Below the pieces are notes generated by a model, which made no database searches, was not told where the DNA came from, and worked only from the letters and a program-made list of their open reading frames with translations. From the NCBI GenBank assembly GCA_036877525.1, contig JAZGTH010000104.1:186001-250000 (forward strand): a stretch of DNA of 64,000 nt, given 5' to 3'. The stretch is from Chromobotia macracanthus. Lineage: Eukaryota; Chordata; Actinopteri; Cypriniformes; Botiidae. The translations under genes and the position numbers were made by a program. Shown piece after piece: positions 43,292-54,919 of this stretch; within the stretch, counting starts at the first letter, position 1, and every line of letters begins with the position of its first letter.

Positions 43292-45079
43292 AAACATTGT
43301 CAAATCAGTTCACTCTCAATGAAAGCATCAGTGCAGGTGAAGTAACTTTTGCATCATAAAACCAAGGTCACTTCATCTCCCTGTTACAATCTGTTTCAAA
43401 GCAGCCAGAGGTGTGTAGGTGTGTATCATGAACACTTTTAGTTTTAATAAAAATCAAACTGAACTCTCAGTTTACAGTAACAGTCACTAAATGTACAAAA
43501 CATCCTGTCAGTTCACCACACAAGTTTTTATGCCTTTGAAACTATTTGTCTTACTGCCATTTACTTAACCTGACCTGCAATTCTAACCTCAAACTCTTTC
43601 TGTAAAGTTTTTTAATACTCTGAGCATTTGTAAATCACAGAGATTTGGAACACGTTTTAAACCGACACCAAAAATAGCTTTCAGTGTGTTTTATTATAGA
43701 TGCCTTTCGTGAATAAGTCTATGAATTGAATATTTACGGGCAGGATGGTAAATCTGACATTGATTGGACAGCATTATGATTTGACCCTCCCACTTTGCAA
43801 GACTTCACATATATCTGTCAGCTTAGACATGAGAATAATTGCATATTTACTGCTTATTGTGCCCGTTTAAATATGCACAATCAAAGCTGAAAATATGCAG
43901 CATGTTTCAAATAAATTCGCTCATGGTGATGATAGCTTTGGGAGATCAGAGCATTTGTGACACATTTAAATGCTCTAATGCAGCACTGATGCATTTAACA
44001 CGCCTTCATCTCTGTCTGATGTCAGGACTGAGCCCAAGGGCGCATTGTCCTCTAAGACAGCCGGAGAGGAAGATGCTGACTTCCTGTTTACTTCATCATA
44101 ATTCATCTTTATCAGATACATCTGTGAACATCTGGCAGCAATTAGAATGTCTGAGAGCCAGTAAACAAAAATGTTCCTCACATGTAAATCTTTATAATGA
44201 AAATAATGTTCTGACCTCTATAGCAGTTAGGTTTCTTTATCTTTCTTTATCTTTCTTTATCTCTCTCCTTCATCTGAGCTGTGTCAGGATTCTCCTCCAC
44301 TAGAACAGGAACTGTATTAATAGGCAGTTGTTCTTCTGCACCTCCACATGTATATTTAAACATCTGTCCAGAAGAGGACGAGAGAGGCCAGATTCATTTC
44401 TCAACCCTCACAAAGGTTAAGACCTATACTTGTCCTATACTTGACATTATACTGATAGAAAAATGTTGTCCTTCAGACGTGTCAGAGAAACAGGTATAAA
44501 TCCAGCCCAGCGAAACTGACAAAAATCCAATAAAACATCTGTCAGTCCAGTAGCTCCACCAGCTGTGTGTTCAGCTACAGCAGATCATTTCAAGCTGCAG
44601 TAAGTTTCTCTGTGTGAAAGTGTGAAAGCTCAGGGGACACTGGTTAAAAAACACCTACAATTTAGTTTTTACTGTAGCGGTTTTATATTAAACTGTGAAG
44701 TCATAATGGATTAAAATTAGATAAATGAACAAACAATAACTTAACAATGAATTTTGGATGTGTTTTAAGCAGAGGTCATAGTCACCTATTATGTCAACAC
44801 AAGCTGTGAAGAGTTTAGCCAAGGTGGCTAGATAGTGCACATCACATTCTTTACAGAGTCAACGAGATTAAAACTGAGTCATGCTCTATAAATTTACTCT
44901 GTTGGCAGCGTGAGCAGAAGTAATTATTGAACTTGACACTGTTAAATAATATATGTTAGAACTGGAAGAATACCAGCAAAGCCTGCACACTGATTTTATA
45001 TTGGGCCTTATTAAACATTAATGTTGACCGAAGTAACAGAGAAGTAACAAAAATGAGCCAGTCAATGTGTATCTGATAT
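43292..45079. other. No gene assigned; longest chance frame of the right half
   Basis: A plus-strand frame of 154 codons (43839-44303) lies here. It has no recognisable domain and its end runs through a (CTTTAT)n repeat at 44229-44260. I treat it as open by chance. Confidence 0.4.
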
Positions 45080-45401
45080 CCCAGCCAACAATTTGAGGTT
45101 GTTAGAACATTTTCTTAACATTTCCATTAAGTAACAAGCATTAAAAAGTTATTTTGAAGGTTCTGGGAACATTCAGAACTTCCAGTTTTTTGGATGTTGT
45201 ATTAAGTTACAAGAACGTTATTCAAACATTTAATTCTGTACAAACATTCCACTGAATACTTAAGAATAATGTTTTTTTATATGTGATATATAACATACAG
45301 AACTTTCTAGTAAAGATACTAACAGAATGTTTTTTATTCATTTTGAGAGAACTTTTACCGAACATTGGCCAGCATTCGGAGAACGTTCCCTGTTAGCTGG
45401 G
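45080..45401 (-). repeat. AACGTT inverted-repeat element, copy 15 (full length)
   Basis: It runs from CCCAGCCAACAATTTGAGG to GAACGTTCCCTGTTAGCTGGG. GATAT on its left and ATAG on its right leave at most a two-base target duplication. Confidence 0.9.
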
Positions 45402-45575
45402 ATAGTCCTAAAGGCTGTATATCATAACAGATCCACTTCAATTGTTTTTGAATGTAATTAGCAGCTGTTAAATTACATAACATAAATGACCCTTTTCCTG
45501 TCTCTCTGTCTCTCTCTCTTAGCTGTAAAGTGTGTTGATGTACAACATTGTGGCTATAATTTTTCTTCTTCTTCT

Positions 45576-45581
<6 letters not shown>

Positions 45582-45652
<71 letters not shown>
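45582..45652. repeat. Compound TA and GA microsatellite
   Basis: A TA run of about fifteen units is followed by AAAAGAGAGAGA, a GA run of about fifteen units. Confidence 0.95.
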
Positions 45653-45653
<1 letters not shown>

Positions 45654-46238
45654 ATATTGCTTAGAGACTGCTTTAAACCAGACAGAAGCTCTGAAAATAA
45701 ATTATATTTCCCATGCGGTTTGGCTTCTGGCTTTGTTAAATTGATTTTGTGACCAGAAAAATTGCTAAATGAATCAATGTTACTAAGCAGAGCTGGTATG
45801 GATGTCTGTGCACTGAAAGAAATACTAATACAGCGTCTGCTGCAGGTTTATGTTGTGATGAATGCTGTTAAACTTAAGCTTTGGAGTGAAACATAGGTCT
45901 GTGGTCTAATGCTATCAGTCAGTGGTTTGAGTCAAGATGGCCGATTTAGGTTCAACCTCACCTTGTACCTCGATACATGTGGAAACAGTCTTAGTCGAAA
46001 TGCTGCCTGCAGATCTTAATATAGAACCTTGACCCAGCCTATAAAATTATCAACAAGACCAAACAAGCTATTCTGTCTGATCAGGGTCATGTGAATTCAT
46101 TTTCGATTTCTTATTAAGCCACTGAGGAATTCTTCTTTAATTAAAAAAATAACATTGTTAAATTAAAGATTGAATATTATTTTAATTAAACCAGTTATAT
46201 TGTTGACTCATCTTGGGCAAATCTGTGTTCAGTAAAAT

Positions 46239-46581
46239 TAGCTGACAATTTTATGTTGTAAGAAAGTTTCCTTGACATTTCCATTAAGTTACCAAAACAT
46301 TAAAAACGTTATATTGAGTGTTCTGGGAACGTTCAAAACATCCATTTTTTTGGTATTGCATTAACATTATTGCTTGGTTTTTAAGAACATTAAATAAACA
46401 TTTTTAATTCTGTAACGTTTTTAAAAAGTTCCACTAACATCTTAAAATAACGTGTTTGATATATATGATATATAACGTGAAAACGTTCTACTAACGTTAC
46501 TGCAAGAATGTTTTTGTTAACGTTGAGAGAACTTTTAGGGAACATTACCCAACCTTCTGAGAATGTTTCCTGTTAGCTGGG
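46239..46581 (-). repeat. AACGTT inverted-repeat element, copy 16 (full length)
   Basis: It runs from TTAGCTGACAATTTTATG to GAATGTTTCCTGTTAGCTGGG. The first tip is decayed and the other tip is perfect. Confidence 0.9.
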
Positions 46582-47094
46582 TGCTCTCTAGGACGAGAAT
46601 GCAGTTCTAGTATGCTGGAACAGCGTTTGTTTAGCCATTACAATTTTCTCGAAAGGGTCATGGACTCCTAATTATTATGGAATAGGAGTTATTTAATCGT
46701 TCGACAAAGTGCTGAAGTTTAAAATAAACAAGAGGGGTTTATTTATCAATGAATTTAAATGGTCTGTCATTCTTCAAGCTTCTTTGTTTACAGGGCTGAT
46801 CTGCACGACTGTCTGAAGCCCTGAAGACATGGAGAGGATAGAAAAGGAGATTTCACAGCACATTAAGATAACCGTCTGAGCTGGATATGAAACATGGCTG
46901 CACTACAGCTGTTTGAACAGGTCAGGCAGTGACGCAACCGGGCCGGATTCATTTACCAAAAACACAAAGCCCAATGGGTCAGATGTCAGATTACAACATG
47001 TCAAGTTATATTAATCAAACAGACTGCAAATGAAGCGTTATTATGTGCATTTTGGGAAAGGCACAGTTTAAACATTAAGCTTGCGGGAGGAGCT

Positions 47095-47445
47095 CCCAGA
47101 CAACAATTTTAGGTTGTAAAAACATTACCATAACGTTTCCATTAAATTACAAAACCATTAAAAATGTTGTTTCGAAAGTTCTAGGGCCATTCACAACGTC
47201 CAATTTTTAGACATTTATTACGTATTAATGTTATTGCTTGGGTATAAGAACATTATTCAAGCATTTTTTAATTCTGTAACGTAATTAAAACATTCCACTA
47301 ACTACTTCTTTTTAACATTTTTGATATATACGATATATAACATTAAAAAAGTTTCTACTAATGTTACTGCAAGATTGCTTTGATAACTCTGAGAACTTTT
47401 GGAGAACATTAGCCAATGTATTGAGAATGTTACCTGTCAGCTGGG
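47095..47445 (-). repeat. AACGTT inverted-repeat element, copy 17 (full length)
   Basis: It runs from CCCAGACAACAATTTTAGG to AATGTTACCTGTCAGCTGGG, about 350 bp. Confidence 0.9.
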
Positions 47446-48059
47446 CTGTTTTTATTCTAAATGCCAAATTTCCCCCCAAGTTTATCAAATTAATTTGCCT
47501 AATCTGTTCTGTCTTAGTGTTACTTGAGATCTGTCAAGAGGAATACTGACATACATCCATTATGTCTGAGCAGAATACTGACTGTCAATTTAAGCAGACT
47601 GACAGCCGGTGAAGGGTCAGATTTTCTCTCCTCTGTAGAGCCAACATTCTTTTAGTGACGGTAATTAAAATGGTCCTTAATTTAACCTTGTATTGTTTAT
47701 CAAGATCTGCTCAGTTCACACGCTCTAAGCATGTCTCAAATAGCTGGACCTGAAGTCACTGACTTTATACTAATGCGGCTGGATTTGTTTGTTAGTGTTT
47801 CGAGATCTTCCTGCTGCAGTAAGAGTCTTTTTTATTTTCTTGGCTTTCAGTAAGTCTGGCAGTTTGATTTTTTTAGAGAAAGATATGCCAAGATTCTTAT
47901 TCATTCTAATTAGTTGTTTTGGGTCATTTAGATACTGTGACTGCCAAAAGCAAACAATACAAGAGCATCTGATGAAACTAATATGAGTTTGAGGCAACAA
48001 AATATAATGTCACCCATTTGAAATCATTATGCCCACAAAAAGAAAATATTTTTTTAGTC

Positions 48060-48347
48060 TTAAAGCTGCAATCCATAACTTTTTTGATTAAAAATAAACA
48101 GAAATCAGTCATTGCGCAAGTACATGACAGATCAGTGTTCAACACGGCATCCTTACCCTAATTCACAGTGTTAAGCTTATAATTATGATGTATAATTTGA
48201 GCTGTCGGGTTCGATTTCCAGAGAAATGTCTGTTTGGCTTTCTTTGACTTCAACATACTTAAAGAAATTTACATAAAGTAACCTGCAGTTTTATGTTTCA
48301 AACTGAGATAGCGACAGAGAGGCCAAAGTTATGGATTGCAGCTTTAA
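48060..48347 (+). repeat. AAAGCTGCA-ended element, copy D (complete)
   Basis: The termini TTAAAGCTGCAATCCATAAC and GTTATGGATTGCAGCTTTAA are perfect inverted repeats of 20 bases. The TTAA at each tip may be a target duplication or part of the repeat. The interior includes GGGTTCGATTTCC, which resembles a pol III B box. This is the best template for defining the family. Confidence 0.9.
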
Positions 48348-48588
48348 AAATTAAAAATGTTTTTAGTATAAAACTTAAGGCATTCAAAATAAGGAGATAA
48401 ATGCTTTATTTTTATCCGGCCCTGTAAAAAGCGACCAAATTCTTCCAGAGCTATGGTGCCATTTACTTCAGTACAGACTTTGGGGTTGGCATCTATGTCA
48501 GAGGTTGGATGTTGGATGTCAGAAGCTGGACTTTTAAACTAGATCACCCTGCACAGCTGTCCATCACAGTTGTGTTTTATCTTTTGTC

Positions 48589-48590
<2 letters not shown>

Positions 48591-48636
<46 letters not shown>
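48591..48636. repeat. TA microsatellite
   Basis: About twenty TA units followed by repeated GTCTTATTAGTAT words. Confidence 0.95.
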
Positions 48637-48638
<2 letters not shown>

Positions 48639-49360
48639 TTATTAGTATTCTTATTAGTGTATGTCTTATTATATGTTATATGTCTTATTAGTATGTCTAA
48701 TGTCTTATTAGTATTCATACAAAAACCTATTCAGACATGAGTTGTTGTTCTAGCACACATCATTTATTTTTAGGTTTTGATAAACACAATAGCAATATAT
48801 TAAAAGTGTCTGAAATATTTTATGTATGGCTACACATCCTTTGAGATTTCTAGAATAGTGTGATTATTGGTGGCTGCAAGCTGATTTCAGGTTTTAGTAT
48901 CATTGTGGGGACATTTGGTCATATAAACTCATTTAATGTTAAAAAAAAAGTCACGATTATTACCCTGCTGTTTTTGTTTCTTTAAGGGCTTATGTTCTCA
49001 TGATGTATGTAGGAGACGCATGACTTTTTGTATGAAGAACCAGGAAGATGTTCTCAGATGATCACGTTCTGTCTCACAAGGGAAGCACAAATCAAGCTTA
49101 TCCTCTCCAAAGTGCTTCAGTGTCGTACTGAGAGCAGAGTGAAATGCAGCACTTGGGAACTATTTGTCAAATTCTGGTGTACAGTACATCCCCTAACTAG
49201 TGGACATTTACCCTAGTGAACAAATGTGACGCTCATCCTGAGACTGTTCTGAATGAAATGTGCTGTGAAATCTCCAAACGCTGGCTGATGTTTCAGTGTA
49301 GTCATGGTGCATCTGGTGATGTGTTTTCTGTAATCCATAGATGATTCTTAACCCTATATA

Positions 49361-49566
49361 TAACGTATCGCTTATTCTGTAACATTTTTAATACGTTCCA
49401 CTAATAATTTAAAAATAACGTTTTTGAAAAATATATATGAACGTTTTTCAGATATACAGCATTAAAAAGTATTCTACTGATGCTACTTCAAGAACGTTTT
49501 TGATAACTTTGAGAAATGTTTTACACAATGCTAGTCAATGTTCTGAGAACATTACATTTCCGTGGG
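49361..49566 (-). repeat. AACGTT inverted-repeat element, copy 18 (right part)
   Basis: It has CTGTAACATTTTTAATACG, AATAACGTTTTTGAAAAAT, ACTTCAAGAACGTTTTTGAT and GTTCTGAGAACATTAC. The left half is absent and the tip is weak (CCGTGGG). Confidence 0.8.
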
Positions 49567-50064
49567 TTAGTTCTCTTTATGTTGACTAGAATTATCAACT
49601 GCAGTAAGCAGTACAGGTTATTTTACTCTAAACCTTCCCCTTACTAGTCCGTAAAAAATTGTACTTTGCAGTCTTAACTGGTTTATTAAAAATCTCATGT
49701 CAGATTTAAGTTTGAAACCTCTCATACTTATAGCAAGAATTTTGCTCTGAGTCATAACAGATGAAGCGCTGAGCTCTCCTCTGGCTGAAATTCTGAAATC
49801 ATGTTTTTAACTCTTGTTAAAATGTTCATGTTGTTTTAATACCTGCATGGCTCTTAGAGAACATATCAGTCCAGCAGCTGAGAGCTGGAAGAGTAACATC
49901 TGTGACCTGCTTCAGAATCAAGCCCTGTGACATTTCAGGTGAAAAACAAGGACTGGAGGTTTGAATTTAATTTTCACCCTGAAATGCATCCATAAAACTC
50001 CTGAACTGTCGCATTTTGTCACTCTAGGCAGGGTTTTAAGACTTCTATGTCATGTTCTTTACTA

Positions 50065-50167
50065 AAATCCCTAAAACTTTCAAACCTTTCAAACCTCATT
50101 TTAAAGGTTTTTGTTACTTAATGGAAATGTTAGGAAAATGTCCTTACAAACTAAATATGTTATCTGG
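50065..50167 (+). repeat. AACGTT inverted-repeat element, copy 19 (right end)
   Basis: It keeps TTTGTTACTTAATGGAAATG, TTAGGAAAATGTCCTTACAA and a decayed tip. Confidence 0.75.
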
Positions 50168-51099
50168 AAATTCTCGTTTCACCAGTGAATGTATAAATGT
50201 ATAAAAAGTGTGGCATTATTAGTTAAGAAAATGTTTCATGACGCATCTGTGTAGCAGTGCTGGAGGTTCCAGAGTTTTCCGGTGAATCTCTTAGTGACGG
50301 CTGAATGAAGGTTGGAAGAGACCGTCGCTGGACTGAGGCCAGGGTGAGAGATGAGCCAGAACTCTCAATGACAAACATAAGACCATCTGTCTGCCTTTCA
50401 CGCACATGAGAAACTTTCACCAATGGCCAGCCGTCCTCAGGGTAAGAACTCAACATCAGCTCAAGCAGAACTGACAAAGGCTGTTACTTCAGTCGCCTTA
50501 GTTTTGAGTGTTATGAGATCAGCAGATGGTCTGGTGACAACATAATCTGACAATGATTTCAGACAGGGTGGAAACATTTGACTGGAGGCTCTTCAGGACT
50601 GAGAGATCAGATGACTGATTTGAAGTTACACCTGCCTGTGTTGTAAGATGAATGCAAGGAAAAATACTCAAAACACATTAAAAATATGTTAACTGAGCCC
50701 TTCTAGGCATTGCTATTATGGCAGTGGCTTGACTTGAAGTTACAATTACGTCAGAATGTTATATAATGCATGTTTTAATAGTTAAATACACAGTTCAGGC
50801 TGATTTTAATTCATAATGTTATAATTTCATAATCATAAAAAGTCAACATAAAAGACGTTTACAATAAAATAACAGCAAGTTAAATTAAGCAAGATTTATG
50901 TATATATAGAAATGTGTTCCAGATTTAGTTGTAAAATAAAATTCATTGAAAAAGTGATTCAGACAGATAATTAAAATGTTTTTTGGACCAAGCAGTATTT
51001 ATTAACACTGACAGAAAGGGTAAATTAAGGGCAAATCTTAATGAGAAATAAAGGCTGTGAAAATGTATTTAAGGCACTAAAACTTTCACAGCGTATTTA

Positions 51100-51545
51100 T
51101 TGAACGTCAGAACGTCATTTCGTCACGATTACGTAAGTGCAGAATGACGCAGGAAGTTATTAATGCACGTCACATTATCTCGCTGTTTTTGTGACCTTAA
51201 CTTTAACAAAATTAAAGGATCAATAAAGGATGGGGTGGAAGAGAAAGCACATTGACAAATAAAAAAATAAATACTTTTGTCTTTTTTCACTAATCGTCCC
51301 ATCTCTCTCTTATGCTCTTGTGCGCGTTTAGTTTAGTGCGCATGCGCAGTGATAGGCTAATAAGGAAAGCGGGTTTCTGTTTATTTCTAAAGTCGTGAAA
51401 CTATTATAAATTGTAAAGATTGTAATTTTGTTGTATTCGTCACGGAAATAACGTCACAAATTACGCATCTATCGCGACAAAATAAATGTCGTAATAAATG
51501 AAGCAGTGACGTAAGAGTGACGTAGTTTTGCCACGCAACATTTAA
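51100..51545 (+). promoter_or_regulatory. CpG-rich promoter-like block with CRE cores and NRF1 palindrome
   Basis: Nine CGTCA/TGACG cores (CREB/ATF half-sites) lie within about 420 bases; two read TGACGTA (51507 and 51518). A TTACGTAA palindrome occurs at about 51129. TGCGCATGCGCA at 51337-51348 is a perfect NRF1-type palindrome. CpG density stands out in an otherwise CpG-poor region. No TATA box is placed with confidence. The block is followed by a possible first exon. The gene it would drive is not identified. Confidence 0.6.
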
Positions 51546-51640
51546 CAAGACAGACAGCAGCAGTGAAAGAGGATGAAGAGGAAAATCATCATCACTTTGG
51601 ACATCACCTGTCACATTTCCTCTGTGTCTGTGACATACAG
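51543..51640 (+). other. Possible first exon of an unidentified gene
   Basis: A purine-rich stretch (GACAGACAGCAGCAGTGAAA) downstream of the promoter-like block ends at ATACAG|GTATCT, an acceptable splice donor. An ATG at 51573 opens MKRKIIITLDITCHISSVSV and stays open to the donor; the segment could equally be untranslated. No matching second exon was recognised. Confidence 0.35.
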
Positions 51641-52473
51641 GTATCTCTCTCACCTCTCTCACATTTGTGCATGTTTATAGTTATTTATACATACTAATAT
51701 TTATTTCATATACTTTAATATTTCATATACTTTACATACTGTACATCTGTCTTCAGTATACATCATATCTGTTTTAGAAATAATACAACCCTAAGCTGGC
51801 AACTAGCTGGCGAATTTTTGTGTCTACCAAAAATAACATATGTAACTCATATAATATTAATAATTATAATATTAACTCATTAATGAGTCACGCCATGAAA
51901 CAACTAACTAAAAAGAAAGATCGTCATAACATATGGCTTGTTAATTTAACACTTAATAGCCTTTAACCCTGATAACATGAGAATATAAACCCTGAGAATA
52001 TATTCGTCATATAGGACAGCCTCAAATGACACTCAGAAATGAATGTTTTTCTACTTACATGAGTTACTTAAATTAAATTTATGTGCCCGATATCCCTGCA
52101 GTACATCAGAGCTGTCGTGTAAGTTGAGTCAAAGCTGTGATTATTAATTTATCATTTAAGGGAAACTAACAGCTTGGCTGTACAGAGCGTGTGGCTGTCA
52201 GAGTTTCACAATCTGTCAGCACTGGTTTACCCACAAAGCTGTTGGAGACTTAAACCCATATTTTCCATCAAAGACCATGTTGTCATCAACATGCTGATGT
52301 CTTTTCCAGTCGAAAAACATTTCTGCATTGATGGCAGTAGCGCAGAGGCACAAAATCAGTCATTTTTCATGGATGAAAGGGGGAGAGGGTGACTAACATC
52401 TCTCTGGATGCTGCCGTGTGGTGTGAAAGCGGCGCTTTCTATTGGTCTGTGATTGTGTGAGAGGACCAATCAC

Positions 52474-52540
52474 ATGCTGATGGAGGAGAGAGATGCAGTG
52501 ATTGATGGCAAGGTTACAATTGCTTTTCTGGGATGTGAAG
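52474..52540 (+). other. Possible short coding exon, unassigned
   Basis: ATG at 52474 starts MLMEERDAVIDGKVTIAFLG and ends one base into a codon at GAAG|GTAATG. CCAAT boxes in both orientations lie just upstream (52440 and 52465). The frame is short and the family unknown; chance is likely. Confidence 0.2.
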
Positions 52541-52600
52541 GTAATGCGTATCTGTTCATCTTACAGCACTGTCATTATATCAGTCACGCTCATGATGTCA

Positions 52601-52696
52601 TAAAGGGACAGTACACCTAAAAATGAAAAGTCTGTCATCATGTATTTGACTTGCCCTCATGTCATTACAATCCTGTTTGACTGTATTTCTGAAACA
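52601..52696 (+). repeat. ACCCAAAAAT-type element, left fragment
   Basis: It starts AAAGGGACAGTACACCTAAA and continues TCTGTCATCATGTATTTGAC and CCCTCATGTCATTAC. Copy 20 of the AACGTT element begins where it stops. Confidence 0.6.
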
Positions 52697-53018
52697 TGTT
52701 CAAAAACATGTTAACATTGGCTAACATTCTGTAAAAGTTCTTTCAAAGTTATTGAAAACGTTCTTGCAGTAATGGCAGTATAACCTTTTTAACGTTATGT
52801 ATCATATACCAAAAACGTAATTCTTTAGTTGTTAGTGGAACGTTTTAAAAAGATACAGAATTGAATAAAGTTTGAATAATGTACTTATAGCCAAGCAGTA
52901 ATGTTAATTTAATGTCTAAAAGATGTTTTGAAAATTCCTAGAACATTTAAAGAAACATTTTTGACAATTTTGTTACTTAATGAAAATGTTATGGAAACGT
53001 TATAAACGTTACAACCAA
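52697..53018 (+). repeat. AACGTT inverted-repeat element, copy 20
   Basis: The internal order is intact (GTTGTTAGTGGAACGTTTTA, AGCCAAGCAGTAATGTTAAT, TTGTTACTTAATGAAAATG). Both tips are lost. Confidence 0.83.
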
Positions 53019-53787
53019 ATCACTTTACAGTAACCAACTATGTTACTATAATCTTTCTGTTTATTAAACTTTGCCACAGAGTTTCCATCATGATATCTGT
53101 GGCTTATTTTGGATAATCCGCAGTTCAGCACATTTATGATAATCTCATACATCAAAGCATGCACAGCGAGTTGCAGTCTGAGGTGAAGCTTTGGCCCTAA
53201 CGTCATCTGGTTTGTGAATACTCAAGTCCCAGTGTAGGTTTCAAATTGTGGCTGTGCAGCTCAAAGGTGATAATCAGGTTTCAGTACATACAGTCTTAAA
53301 GAAGATTAACACTGACCCAAAGGAGAAGGATGAAAGATTAGAGAAAGAAACTGTGTCAGATGACCTTCAGTTGCCTTCACCAAAATAATGCCTCGGCATG
53401 CATGAACTCATCTGCAGTGAGGATAGTGTCACGTTAAACTTTTCAGTGAACCTTACAAGCTAAATATAGTCATTAAACTAGATTAAATCCATAGCTTTAA
53501 AATGAGGTAATATCTTGTGTCGTCACGTGGTTTTCACAATGAGTAAACTTCACCAATATTCATTAAAGTTAGCAAGTTACAAGTAAAATGAACTCAGATT
53601 TGAATTAAAATTGTGTTGTTTCAGCTTCAGCTGAGTAGGTTAATAACAATAAAAAGCTAATTGTTATAGCATTACAGAGATTGGACGGGGGATGTTTAGC
53701 TCCCAGCATGCTTTGTGTGTGATTGGATGAGAAAAGTTTGTTGGAAAGTGAAAGTGTATCTTTAAATCATGTGTTTTGGGAGTGTTA

Positions 53788-53908
53788 CACTCTTAAAGAG
53801 AACCATTCAGTCAAAGGTTCTTAAAAAACTACTTCTTTCTTACCTTAAGGAACCATGCAGCCAAAAATAGTTCTTCTAAGCATCACAAAGCACCTTTTTT
53901 AAGAATGT
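53788..53908. repeat. CACTCTTAAA-ended element, short copy
   Basis: It starts CACTCTTAAAGAGAACCATT and contains AAAGGTTCTTAAAAAACTA and CCATGCAGCCAAAAATAG. It ends in TTTTTTAAGAATGT. An internally deleted relative of the 27737-28214 element. Confidence 0.7.
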
Positions 53909-54715
53909 ATGTGGAGATTTAGATGCAGGTTTTTTGGGGTTTACCTTTGTGGTGATGGGTTGAGTCTGTGGTTAGTTGGGGAAGCTGTTCAAAGAAACTT
54001 TTGTGCATAGAAAACATCTGAAAATTGAAAATAGAACGTATCTTTCTTTAATTTATAATGCCGGCACCCCATAAAAGTGCAAACACTGCTATGAGCCACA
54101 CACACAGTACCTTCCTTTCTCTGCAGGAATGAGTCAACTGCACGTTTACATAAATAGGAATAAATGCCACCTGCTGTACTATTAAAACATACTGTCGGCG
54201 AGCTCTGTGTTTGAGCCTACGCCAGTCGTGTTACTCATTCAGCTTCCTGCTAATTTACTTCAGAATTAAATGCCCCTTTGTGGTAATTTTACGCCACTTG
54301 GTCCAGGCCTCTATCTTCTTACCAAAACATCCATTTCTATTTGTAGCTTCTCTCTTGTGTACAGAAAAGAAGAAAGTATGTGAGATAAACTGTGTGACAG
54401 ACAGTATAGACGTCAGTATGGGAACGACCCTCAGACTGTGTTACTTTTAACTGTGAAGTAAACAGCAATAGCTTTTATGTGTCACAGCAAGATGACAGCT
54501 CAACAGAGACAGTACACGTACACGCTGTTAGTCTTTAATGGCAAACTTTGATCTGTGTGGTCAACATAAAGCATCAAGGTCAATTCTTAGCCTGTTGCCT
54601 TTTGCGTGTCACTCACAGAGAGCCGCTGGCTCCATCTTGTTTTCTTGAAAAGGCCACATTTGGAGTTCATGGACTATAGATTTACAAAACTATTGCTGTG
54701 ACAATCGCAAAGCTA

Positions 54716-54919
54716 CCCAGCTAACAATTTTAGGTTGTAATAACGCTTGGCTAATGTTTCCATTAGGCACAAAAACATTACAAATGTTGTTTTAAATGTT
54801 CTAGGGACAATCAAAATGTACAGTTTTTTAGACATATTAACATTATTGCTTGGTTACAAGAACATTATTAATTTTTTTTTAATTCAGAGAACATCAGAGA
54901 ACGTTCTCTGTTTGCTGGG
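54716..54919 (-). repeat. AACGTT inverted-repeat element, copy 21 (internal deletion)
   Basis: Both ends are present (CCCAGCTAACAATTTTAGG and AACGTTCTCTGTTTGCTGGG), but about 140 bases of the middle are missing. Confidence 0.87.

Noticed and set aside
43839..44303. 154-codon plus-strand open frame
   Set aside because: No domain, biased composition and a microsatellite at its end; plausible by chance in AT-rich DNA.
45582..45752. Open frames with Tyr-Ile and Arg-Glu repeats
   Set aside because: Direct translation of TA and GA microsatellites.
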